Below are positions 1 to 5,163 of a stretch of 5,171 bases of DNA, in pieces. The stretch comes from Neisseriales bacterium (GTDB lineage: Bacteria; Pseudomonadota; Gammaproteobacteria; Burkholderiales; UBA11063), in the NCBI GenBank assembly GCA_003538525.1, contig DPRZ01000223.1:1-5171 (forward strand), in the 5' to 3' direction. How positions within the stretch are numbered: position 1 is the first letter of the stretch; every line of letters begins with the position of its first letter. A program made the position numbers and the translations under genes. The notes beneath the pieces are model-generated. The model did not search any database. It saw only the letters and a program-made list of their open reading frames with translations, and had not been told where the DNA came from.

Positions 1-10
1 AAGTTTAGTT

Positions 11-35
11 AAAGCTATCTGTAGTTGATGGCTTT
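11..35 (-). terminator. Weak hairpin downstream of the transporter gene
   Basis: Arms at 11-19 and 27-35 pair with one internal mismatch (five plus three pairs) around a 7-base loop. It lies just after the transporter stop on the minus strand, where the operon should end. The stem is AT-rich and is followed by AACTAAACTT rather than a U-run, so it is at best a poor intrinsic terminator. The real end of the transcript may be beyond the window edge. Confidence 0.25.
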
Positions 36-43
36 ATGTACAT

Positions 44-1330
44 TTAGGTTAATTGTGGCTGATGATTTTTAACTAATAACATACAAACATAGCATACGGA
101 CATAATAATTAGTAAAAAAATTACTGGCGGAAAAATATAATTTTGCAGAACTTGAGTAAATAGAATGATTGCCGCAAAAGTAACTGATGAAAAGATAAAG
201 AATGAATCACGATAGCAGGAAATAATTGATACGGCACGTGTTTGGGGTGAGAACAAGTTACCGAGTATTATTGGACAAGCTAAGGTAAATAAGCTGTGAA
301 ATATAATGATAATCGCGACACTGATAAGCGGAGCTATGTGAAAAATAAACAGTAAATAACTAAGAATACTCGCGATGATTACACCAGATAGACCATATCT
401 AACGATGCTGATGTAATCAAATTTATGTAAATGTTGATTCACCCAAATATTTAAAAGGAGGGCGAATAAACTTGAAACTCCCAGCGTGTAGGACGCTAAG
501 TGTGAATTCAAATTTAAGTTGTGCATTAAGTAAGTGGGCATGTAAATTACGCCGATTATGCTGAGACTGCTTTTCATACCAACTAGAAGAGTGGAGATGT
601 AAGAATCTTTAGAGTTAAAATGTGTCATTATCTCAACTGTAATTGGCTTTTCTGCCGTGGCTAATTTAGTTTGCGGGGGAGAATTAAGGTACATTACGAC
701 TCCTAGAATCGCCCATGCAACGGCGATCGCTAGAATAAATGCCATTAAAGAATCTAATTTTGAGAAAGGTAAATGCGCAATTATTTTGTAGCCAATAACG
801 CCTAATAATAAGCTTAATTCCAAGCTATTGACAATTAGCGCAACAAATTCATTGGCCAAATCTGGCATGGCTAAAATTGATTCGTAGGTATTATGAATTA
901 CAATATTTAAGCTGATTTGGTAGATTAAACGACAAATTAGCATTAAAAATAAGGCTCTGTAAAAATGGGTGGCACATAAATATATAACGATCCAACTGAG
1001 TACCCCTAATGAGATAGCGATGCTAAATGCTGAAATTAATAATCCTAGACGGCTTAAAAACACCCGTGGAAACTTGTGTAAACCTTTATTGTAGATGGTA
1101 CGACCCAGTAAATTTGAGATCCATAATATAAATAATAAAATAACTAGACCTATAAAATGTTCAATGTGCGCTGGAAGATATATTTCGGTTATGCTATTTG
1201 CATTGCTAATGTAAACAATAATATCTAAACACTCTAGGCACATAACACTCATCGCTAAGAAAATGTATTTTTTATGCCTAGGTTTGATATGGTTGCTCTT
1301 AAATAAGCGCCAAAATAGAAAAAATCTCAT
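44..1330 (-). CDS. MFS-type membrane transporter, diverged, resembling the metabolite:H+ symporter (ProP/ShiA-like) group
   Basis: This is a 428-residue integral inner-membrane protein. About twelve hydrophobic segments are visible, near residues 22-42, 56-76, 90-112, 115-145, 162-184, 193-214, 244-268, 278-297, 309-331, 335-357, 373-395 and 399-420. A longer hydrophilic loop (215-243) splits them six plus six, as in the major facilitator superfamily. The spacing of CLECLD (31-36), the RLIYQ segment (134-138) and LFSPQTRAVS (359-368, like the FPT.vR segment) recalls the metabolite:H+ symporter subfamily. The loop 2-3 signature is degenerate: the two glycines (G76, G83) remain, but the usual Asp and Arg are Tyr80 and Asn81. 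The start codon overlaps the cytochrome b561 stop as ATGA. I see no good SD before it, so translation is probably coupled to that gene. The substrate and direction of transport cannot be read from the sequence. The superfamily is likely; the subfamily is tentative. Confidence 0.75.
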   Translation of the reverse strand: MRFFLFWRLFKSNHIKPRHKKYIFLAMSVMCLECLDIIVYISNANSITEIYLPAHIEHFIGLVILLFILWISNLLGRTIYNKGLHKFPRVFLSRLGLLISAFSIAISLGVLSWIVIYLCATHFYRALFLMLICRLIYQISLNIVIHNTYESILAMPDLANEFVALIVNSLELSLLLGVIGYKIIAHLPFSKLDSLMAFILAIAVAWAILGVVMYLNSPPQTKLATAEKPITVEIMTHFNSKDSYISTLLVGMKSSLSIIGVIYMPTYLMHNLNLNSHLASYTLGVSSLFALLLNIWVNQHLHKFDYISIVRYGLSGVIIASILSYLLFIFHIAPLISVAIIIIFHSLFTLACPIILGNLFSPQTRAVSIISCYRDSFFIFSSVTFAAIILFTQVLQNYIFPPVIFLLIIMSVCYVCMLLVKNHQPQLT

Positions 1331-1905
1331 TTATTTTTCGACCACGGCAGCATGTGCGTCAAAATTTGGTTTTTATCGATGAAATGATGTTTTAATGCGG
1401 CAATTACATGACCTGCTACGATGGTTGTAATTAGAATGGCCAAATATTTATGAAGATTAAAGAGTTGTTCTCTTAGATCTAAATCTCTTTCGATCAAGGT
1501 TGGTAATTGAAACCAAAGTAATCCAGGATGCTTGCCCGAACTTTGGCTGAGTAATATTCCACAAATTGGAATCGCAAACATTAAAGCATAGAGCAGTAAG
1601 TGACCAAATTTAGCTAAAAGTATCTCATGTTTAGCAATTAAACCATCTAAACTTGGGTATTTGTGGGATAGTCGCCAAATTAGGCGTAATATTGCGAGCA
1701 TTAATACCGTTACGCCGCATTGTTCGTGAATTATGAATAAATTTAGCTGTTTACTCAGCGAGTAAAAGTTAACTAGAATCACACCTGTAATCAAGTTAAG
1801 TAAGATTATCAGCGCAATTGCCCAGTGAAAAAATTTCGCACTCGCGGGGTAACTTACTGAGTTTTCTTTATTTATAGTAATCTGCTCGGGTGCTTGTATT
1901 GTCAT
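1327..1905 (-). CDS. cybB: Cytochrome b561 (CybB-type diheme membrane cytochrome)
   Basis: This is a 192-residue inner-membrane b-type cytochrome with four transmembrane helices, near residues 25-46, 58-79, 101-120 and 152-174. Family members carry two hemes and exchange electrons with the ubiquinone pool; E. coli CybB has been described as a superoxide:ubiquinone oxidoreductase. The four expected heme-ligand histidines are present at H27 (FFHW), H60 (IIHEQCG), H152 (NLHKYLA) and H166 (VAGHVIAAL). The last pair is 14 residues apart, as in E. coli. The family's HH after helix 4 (H173-H174) and the closing LPW are also present. An ATG at 1917 would add four residues (MEHL). I prefer the ATG at 1905 because GGAG at 1912-1915 lies six bases before it, while nothing SD-like precedes 1917. 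The stop overlaps the downstream transporter start. An extended -10 promoter lies upstream. Confidence 0.9.
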   Translation of the reverse strand: MTIQAPEQITINKENSVSYPASAKFFHWAIALIILLNLITGVILVNFYSLSKQLNLFIIHEQCGVTVLMLAILRLIWRLSHKYPSLDGLIAKHEILLAKFGHLLLYALMFAIPICGILLSQSSGKHPGLLWFQLPTLIERDLDLREQLFNLHKYLAILITTIVAGHVIAALKHHFIDKNQILTHMLPWSKNK

Positions 1906-1911
1906 TAGATG

Positions 1912-1915
1912 CTCC
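1912..1915 (-). promoter_or_regulatory. Ribosome binding site deciding the cytochrome b561 start
   Basis: GGAG is followed by a six-base spacer (CATCTA) and the ATG at 1905. The motif lies inside the four codons that a longer reading from the ATG at 1917 would include, so it argues for the shorter protein. Confidence 0.6.
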
Positions 1916-1961
1916 ATGGTTGGAATTAATTAGGCTTCTGCCTCTTTGATCATAAGTTTAT

Positions 1962-2001
1962 CAAATAGCTCAACTAAAAGAGTTCTTAGTTGAGCTATTT
2001 G
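1962..2001 (-). promoter_or_regulatory. Perfect 16-bp inverted repeat; leader hairpin or attenuator ahead of cybB
   Basis: The arms at 1962-1977 and 1986-2001 (CAAATAGCTCAACTAA and its exact reverse complement) surround an 8-base loop. On the minus strand the hairpin lies between yceI and cybB and begins about five bases after the start predicted for the cybB promoter at 2013-2021. It would then form the very 5' end of that mRNA, where such stems can protect against decay. It could also limit read-through from yceI, but no U-tract follows on either strand, so it is not a clean intrinsic terminator. A long palindromic protein-binding site is a third possibility. Confidence 0.7.
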
Positions 2002-2012
2002 CGGTTGCTAGA

Positions 2013-2021
2013 ATTATATCA
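2013..2021 (-). promoter_or_regulatory. Extended -10 promoter candidate for cybB and the MFS transporter
   Basis: The minus strand reads TGATATAAT, a consensus TATAAT hexamer with the TG of an extended -10 one base upstream. No convincing -35 is found 16-18 bases further upstream, which is tolerated by extended -10 promoters. The predicted transcript starts near 2006, giving a leader of about 100 bases before the ATG at 1905. The leader starts almost at once with the inverted repeat at 1962-2001. Confidence 0.5.
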
Positions 2022-2055
2022 TTTAACGATTAATTGATGCATTATTTTAGGTAAT

Positions 2056-2625
2056 TCAGTTACTTTTTACCGCTTCAATTTCAATATTAAGTTGAATTTC
2101 ATCACCTACTTTAGGTACATAATTGGCAATGCCAAAGTCTGAACGTTTAAGATTAGCCGTTGCACTAAATCCTGCCGTTTGCACACCATTATTTGGGTTA
2201 GCTTGATCGGCATTTTGTGTAACTGCTAAAGTAATTGGCTTAGACACCCCGTGTAAAGTCAATACCCCAACTAAGTTAAATTGCTTGGCTTTGATATCGG
2301 TAACCTTAGTACTGACAAAAGTAGCAGTCGGGTATTTTTCAACATCAAAGAAGTCGGCACTTTTCAAATGCTTATCCAATTTTGGTAGTCCAGTCGCAAT
2401 ATCGGCGACTTGGATATTTATTTTGGCTGAACTTTTGGCAATATTTTGTGATTCAAAATTTAGGCTACCGGTAGCATACCATTTACCCGATGGATTAGAA
2501 AAGCCTAGGTGATTGTAATGAAACTCAACATAGCTATGTGTTGGTTCTAAAGTATAAGTTTCACCAGCAAGGGCAAGACTACTAAATCCACCCACTAAAC
2601 CAAGAGTTAATAAAAGTTTTTTCAT
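2056..2625 (-). CDS. yceI: YceI-family periplasmic lipid-binding (lipocalin-like) protein
   Basis: This is a 189-residue exported protein. Residues 1-20 form a clear Sec signal peptide (MKKLLLTLGL followed by a Gly/Leu/Ala core), with likely cleavage after ALA at 18-20. The mature part is one YceI domain. Its family landmarks appear in order: THSYVEFHYNHLGFS (29-43), FFDVEKYPTATFVS (92-105), GVLTLHGVSKPITL (120-133), and a C-terminal GFSATANLKRSDFGI (152-166) followed by GDEIQLNIEIEA. Structures of this family show a beta-barrel with a hydrophobic pocket that binds long isoprenoid chains such as polyprenyl or quinone-like lipids. No enzymatic role is established. An AAGGA sequence (2635-2639) stands nine bases before the ATG. 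The gene is 33 bases downstream of the azoreductase, so co-transcription with marR-azoR is likely. In E. coli a b561 homologue (yceJ) is paired with yceI; here a b561 gene follows yceI. Confidence 0.93.
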   Translation of the reverse strand: MKKLLLTLGLVGGFSSLALAGETYTLEPTHSYVEFHYNHLGFSNPSGKWYATGSLNFESQNIAKSSAKINIQVADIATGLPKLDKHLKSADFFDVEKYPTATFVSTKVTDIKAKQFNLVGVLTLHGVSKPITLAVTQNADQANPNNGVQTAGFSATANLKRSDFGIANYVPKVGDEIQLNIEIEAVKSN

Positions 2626-2658
2626 AATGATTATTCCTTCAAATTAAAGTTAAAAATA

Positions 2659-3357
2659 TTACCAAGTTGTGGCGATTTGTTGGGCTTGGATTAGTGCGCT
2701 GTCCAATACTAGAGGGGCATAATCAGGCATAGCTTGTGAGTGTACCATAATATGCTGATAGTCAAGAATCCCCATAATGGCTAAAGTTGCGCGTACAATG
2801 GGTTCTCCGTAATTACCTAAAACCTCAAAAACTGGAAGTAGTGATTCCGCTTGGGGTGCTGCGGCTAGGATTGAGCGAAATCCAGCTCGTGCTTCAGGCG
2901 TATAATTGCCACCGCTGGCTTGAATAAAGACGGCTTTTTTATTTTTGAGTAATCCCATTGGCAAGCCAAATTCATTATATTGGAAGGTTTGGCGTGCTGC
3001 GCAAATGATGTCGAGATATTTTTTCAAAACGGCAGGAAAACTAAATTCCCACATTGGTGCGACAAAAACATATTTATCATGAGCAATAAATTGATCGATT
3101 ATGGCTTGGCGTTTGCTGAGTGCGGATTGTTGTTCTGCGCTTAGTTTGCTAAATGCGCCCCCGCCCATTAAATGCCCAAATGCGCTATAGACGGTTGCAT
3201 CTACATCGGGTGCATCAAGGTTAAACAAGTCCACATGTGTGATTTGCGCACTTGGGTTAGTGGCTTGGTAGCTGTTTAAAAAGGCTTCAGCAACTTGTTG
3301 AGATTTTGAATATTCACGTGCACCTGGATGGGCCGTGATAACGAGTAGTTTAGACAT
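2659..3357 (-). CDS. azoR: FMN-dependent NAD(P)H quinone reductase / azoreductase (flavodoxin-like fold)
   Basis: This is a 232-residue cytosolic flavoprotein, slightly longer than E. coli AzoR. Family enzymes use NAD(P)H and FMN for two-electron reduction of quinones, and also of azo and nitro compounds, which avoids semiquinone formation. Visible landmarks are the N-terminal beta strand and FMN-phosphate loop (KLLVITAHPG, then YSKSQQ to about residue 21), the FMN-binding PMWEFSFPAVLKKYLD at 101-116 (AzoR has PMYNFNIP), TFQYNEFG at 124-131, and a strand ending in ASGG at 147-150. The ATG is preceded by AAAGGAA (3363-3369) with a five-base spacer, and this SD lies in the last codons of marR. 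The start overlaps the marR stop by eight bases (ATGTCTAA), which points to coupled translation. Family assignment is strong; the physiological substrate is not known. Control by the adjacent MarR protein is very likely. Confidence 0.9.
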   Translation of the reverse strand: MSKLLVITAHPGAREYSKSQQVAEAFLNSYQATNPSAQITHVDLFNLDAPDVDATVYSAFGHLMGGGAFSKLSAEQQSALSKRQAIIDQFIAHDKYVFVAPMWEFSFPAVLKKYLDIICAARQTFQYNEFGLPMGLLKNKKAVFIQASGGNYTPEARAGFRSILAAAPQAESLLPVFEVLGNYGEPIVRATLAIMGILDYQHIMVHSQAMPDYAPLVLDSALIQAQQIATTW

Positions 3358-3808
3358 TTGAGTTCCTTTCGATTGAGTTGGTGGTTAAATAGTGTTCTAA
3401 TTTTATCCGTATCGCATAGAGTTCATTGCGGAGTTGATCCATCTCTGCCACTTCAAATTGATCGTGCAGTGGCTGTAAATATTTAGTGTGCGCTGGAAAC
3501 GCATGCTTAAATAGCTCATTGCCAGCAGTCGTTAAGCCAATTAGAGTACTGCGCCCATCATTGGGATTTTCTGTGCGGCTAATTAATTCTTTTTTGAGTA
3601 AACTGGTTAAAACTACTGTCAAGTTGCCTTTGAGCATAAGGGTTTTTTCGGCTAATTCTTTGCAGCTCATGGCTGGTTGATTACCCAGCGTTGCAATTAC
3701 GTCAAATTGTCCAGTGGTTAAACCAAGTGAACGCAAATGTGGCGCAGAAATTTTTTCAAATAGCGTTATGATATTCATTAATTCGCGAATTGTTTTTATG
3801 AAATGCAT
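3350..3808 (-). CDS. MarR-family transcriptional repressor, probably autoregulated
   Basis: This is a 152-residue winged-helix regulator of normal MarR length. The winged-helix core spans about residues 32-100. The putative recognition helix is LKGNLTVVLTSLLKKELI (59-76), and the wing holds ENPNDGRSTLIGLT (80-93), including the family's D..R wing signature (here NDGRS). The flanking helices should form the dimer interface. I place the start at the ATG at 3808 because AAGAGGT (3813-3819) lies four bases upstream. A TTG ten codons earlier would start inside an operator palindrome and after the predicted transcription start, and has no SD. The only cysteine is C49, inside the DNA-binding domain, so a classical N-terminal redox-sensing cysteine as in OhrR is absent. 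Two matching 18-bp palindromes in its promoter are the probable operators. The likely regulon is marR-azoR-yceI; the inducer is unknown, with quinones or electrophiles a reasonable guess. Confidence 0.9.
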   Translation of the reverse strand: MHFIKTIRELMNIITLFEKISAPHLRSLGLTTGQFDVIATLGNQPAMSCKELAEKTLMLKGNLTVVLTSLLKKELISRTENPNDGRSTLIGLTTAGNELFKHAFPAHTKYLQPLHDQFEVAEMDQLRNELYAIRIKLEHYLTTNSIERNSNV

Positions 3809-3812
3809 GTTG

Positions 3813-3819
3813 ACCTCTT
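3813..3819 (-). promoter_or_regulatory. Ribosome binding site of the MarR gene
   Basis: AAGAGGT, close to the ideal AGGAGGT, is followed by CAAC and then ATG. It fixes the MarR start at 3808 rather than at the upstream TTG at 3838. Confidence 0.75.
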
Positions 3820-3830
3820 GATTAGGGATA

Positions 3831-3848
3831 TAGTTCAAATTTGAACTA
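3831..3848. promoter_or_regulatory. MarR operator 1: perfect 18-bp palindrome
   Basis: TAGTTCAAATTTGAACTA is identical to its own reverse complement across all 18 bases. This is the size and AT-rich symmetric form typical of operators for dimeric MarR proteins. It lies about 4-21 bases downstream of the predicted marR transcription start, where a bound dimer would block promoter clearance. It occurs again, almost unchanged, at 3863-3880. Confidence 0.8.
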
Positions 3849-3858
3849 CACTGGCGTA

Positions 3859-3888
3859 ATAATAGTTCAAATTTAAACTAGTTGTCAA
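3859..3888 (-). promoter_or_regulatory. Sigma-70 promoter of the marR-azoR-yceI operon
   Basis: On the minus strand a perfect TTGACA (-35, 3883-3888) is followed by an 18-base spacer and TATTAT (-10, 3859-3864, five of six consensus bases). Transcription should start near 3852, leaving a leader of about 44 bases before the ATG at 3808. Operator 2 lies in the spacer and operator 1 just downstream of the start, consistent with tight repression. Confidence 0.7.
3863..3880. promoter_or_regulatory. MarR operator 2: near-perfect copy of the same palindrome
   Basis: TAGTTCAAATTTAAACTA differs from operator 1 by one base, which breaks one symmetric pair. Its centre is 32 bp from that of operator 1, close to three helical turns, so two dimers could bind the same DNA face. 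It fills the spacer between the -35 (3883-3888) and -10 (3859-3864) of the marR promoter, so occupancy should exclude RNA polymerase. Confidence 0.8.
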
Positions 3889-3917
3889 ATTTATTTTCGA
3901 TTTATTACAGCGTGGTG

Positions 3918-3945
3918 TATGATCTGTTTAAAAATGTGATAAGAT
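3918..3945 (+). promoter_or_regulatory. Weak candidate -10 elements for the PLP-enzyme gene
   Basis: Two possible -10 boxes precede the plus-strand gene: TATGAT at 3918-3923 (five of six consensus bases) and TGATAAGAT at 3937-3945 (an extended -10 form with a four-of-six hexamer). Neither has a good -35 at the right distance. TTGTCA at 3882-3887 looks like a -35 but pairs poorly, with only TATTAC 15 bases on. Some promoter is expected here because the gene diverges from marR, but its exact position is not settled. Confidence 0.3.
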
Positions 3946-3963
3946 TTGCGGATATTTTTAGTT

Positions 3964-3970
3964 AAAGGAA
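3964..3970 (+). promoter_or_regulatory. Ribosome binding site deciding the PLP-enzyme start
   Basis: AAAGGAA lies five bases before the ATG at 3976. A TTG ten codons upstream (3946) is in frame but has no SD, so the ATG is the better start. Confidence 0.75.
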
Positions 3971-3975
3971 GTCCC

Positions 3976-5163
3976 ATGAGCAGTCGTTATGCACATAAAA
4001 AACTCGCCGAAGCAGGCAATGCCACCCGTAATATTCATTTTGGCGTCGAGCCAGATCCAGTCACGGGTTCAATTTTGCCACCAATTTATCAAACCGCAAC
4101 TTATGCACAAGAAGCGGTTGGTGTGAATAAAGGTCATACTTATAGCCGTTCTTCCAACCCAACGGTGGCAACTTTGGAAAAGAAATTAGCTGGAATTGAA
4201 TATGCGGCTGGTGCGATTGCTTTTGCTACGGGTTTGGCTGCGACCACGGCTTTAATTATGAGCTTAATGAAAGCTGGCGAACACATCGTGTGTTCGGATG
4301 TAGTCTTTGGTGGCACGGTGCGCTTAGTTGATACGGTATTTAATAAATTTGGAATTAGTATTAGTTATGTTGATGCCGCTGATCCTGCCAATATTGCGGC
4401 GGCAATTCAAGAGAACACTACCTTGATTTTCTTGGAAACGCCAGCTAATCCTACCTTGAAATTGAATGATATCGCAGCAATTAGTCAAATTGCGCGGGCA
4501 AAAAATATTCCTTTGGTCGTGGATAATACCTTTTTAACGGGAATTTTGCAGCGTCCATTAGAGCTTGGTGCGGACATTGTATTATATTCAACGACGAAAT
4601 ATATTGATGGGCATAATGCAACCGTTGGTGGTGCATTACTTGCGAATGATAAAAAATATCTGGAAGCCTTTGATTATATGCGTAAAAACATTGGAAATAT
4701 TCAAGCGCCAATGAATGCGTGGTTGACCATGCAGGGGATTAAAACTCTAGATTTACGGATTAAACAACACTCACGCAACGCGCAACAAGTTGCCGAGTTT
4801 TTAGAAGCTCATCCACAAGTGAGTAAAGTTTATTATCCAGGTTTAGTCTCATTTGCCCAGCAGGAATTGGCTGCAAGCCAACATCGTGGTTATCATGGTG
4901 GAATGCTGGCATTTGAAGTGGTGGGTGGTTATGCACATGCCTTGCATGTTATGAACACGGTTGTACTCTGTACTTTAGCTGAGAGTTTAGGTGCTACTGA
5001 AACGATAATTACCCATCCAGCCTCAATGACGCACGTCATGATGGCAGCCGAACAGCGCGCTAAAATTGGTGTAACCGATGGCTTAATTCGCTTTTCAGTT
5101 GGTTTAGAAGACCCAGAAGACATCATTGCCGATTTGGAGCAAGCACTGAACTGGAGCGCTTAA
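3976..5163 (+). CDS. PLP-dependent trans-sulfuration enzyme (cystathionine gamma-synthase / gamma-lyase / O-succinylhomoserine sulfhydrylase family)
   Basis: This is a complete 395-residue fold-type I PLP enzyme of normal family length, acting in the cytosol in methionine/cysteine sulfur metabolism. Visible landmarks are PPIYQTATY (35-43); HTYSRSSNPT (54-63), whose Tyr56 and Arg58 contact the cofactor phosphate of the neighbouring subunit in the family; the ATGLAA cofactor loop (84-89); ETPANPTLKL (154-163); VVDNTF with Asp183 facing the pyridine nitrogen; and STTKYIDGHNATVGG with the Schiff-base Lys208. LAESLGATETIITHPASMTH (334-353) and Arg372 in IRFSVGLED, the substrate-carboxylate ligand, complete the active site. 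The position of the methionine gamma-lyase active-site cysteine is glycine here (GGT, 112-114), which argues against that activity. Motifs do not separate gamma-synthase, gamma-lyase, beta-lyase and sulfhydrylase. The gene diverges from marR. No SAM riboswitch fits in the short leader, and no MetJ-type box was seen. Confidence 0.9.
   Translation: MSSRYAHKKLAEAGNATRNIHFGVEPDPVTGSILPPIYQTATYAQEAVGVNKGHTYSRSSNPTVATLEKKLAGIEYAAGAIAFATGLAATTALIMSLMKAGEHIVCSDVVFGGTVRLVDTVFNKFGISISYVDAADPANIAAAIQENTTLIFLETPANPTLKLNDIAAISQIARAKNIPLVVDNTFLTGILQRPLELGADIVLYSTTKYIDGHNATVGGALLANDKKYLEAFDYMRKNIGNIQAPMNAWLTMQGIKTLDLRIKQHSRNAQQVAEFLEAHPQVSKVYYPGLVSFAQQELAASQHRGYHGGMLAFEVVGGYAHALHVMNTVVLCTLAESLGATETIITHPASMTHVMMAAEQRAKIGVTDGLIRFSVGLEDPEDIIADLEQALNWSA

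Noticed and set aside
1930..1953. A 7-codon reading frame (MIKEAEA) in the leader between the hairpin and cybB, a possible leader peptide
   Set aside because: There is no SD at a usable distance and no run of regulatory codons. A frame this short is expected by chance.
1962..2001. Inverted repeat called as a rho-independent terminator of yceI
   Set aside because: No U-run follows the stem on either strand and the stem is AT-rich. I kept it as a hairpin of undecided function.
2285..2512. Plus-strand open frame of 75 codons opposite yceI
   Set aside because: It is a mirror of the strongly supported YceI coding frame, has no recognisable domain, and lies entirely within that gene.
3486..3680. 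Plus-strand open frame of 64 codons opposite marR
   Set aside because: It is entirely antisense to the winged-helix gene and shows no domain, so it is a shadow frame.
3806..3838. A longer MarR reading starting from TTG at 3838, adding ten residues
   Set aside because: The TTG lies inside operator 1, has no SD, and the ATG at 3808 has a near-ideal SD. The added residues do not resemble the usual MarR N-terminus.
3946..3975. A longer PLP-enzyme reading from TTG at 3946
   Set aside because: There is no SD before the TTG, while AAAGGAA is correctly placed for the ATG at 3976.
3849..3975. SAM riboswitch or MetJ operator ahead of the trans-sulfuration gene
   Set aside because: The leader is too short for a SAM riboswitch, and no AGACGTCT-like repeats are present.
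4481..5126. Minus-strand open frames (4481-4711 and 4929-5126) opposite the PLP-enzyme gene
   Set aside because: Both are antisense to conserved catalytic segments of the enzyme and lack domain features.
3976..5163. Methionine gamma-lyase as the specific call
   Set aside because: The active-site cysteine of that group corresponds to glycine here (GGT at residues 112-114), so only the broader family is claimed.
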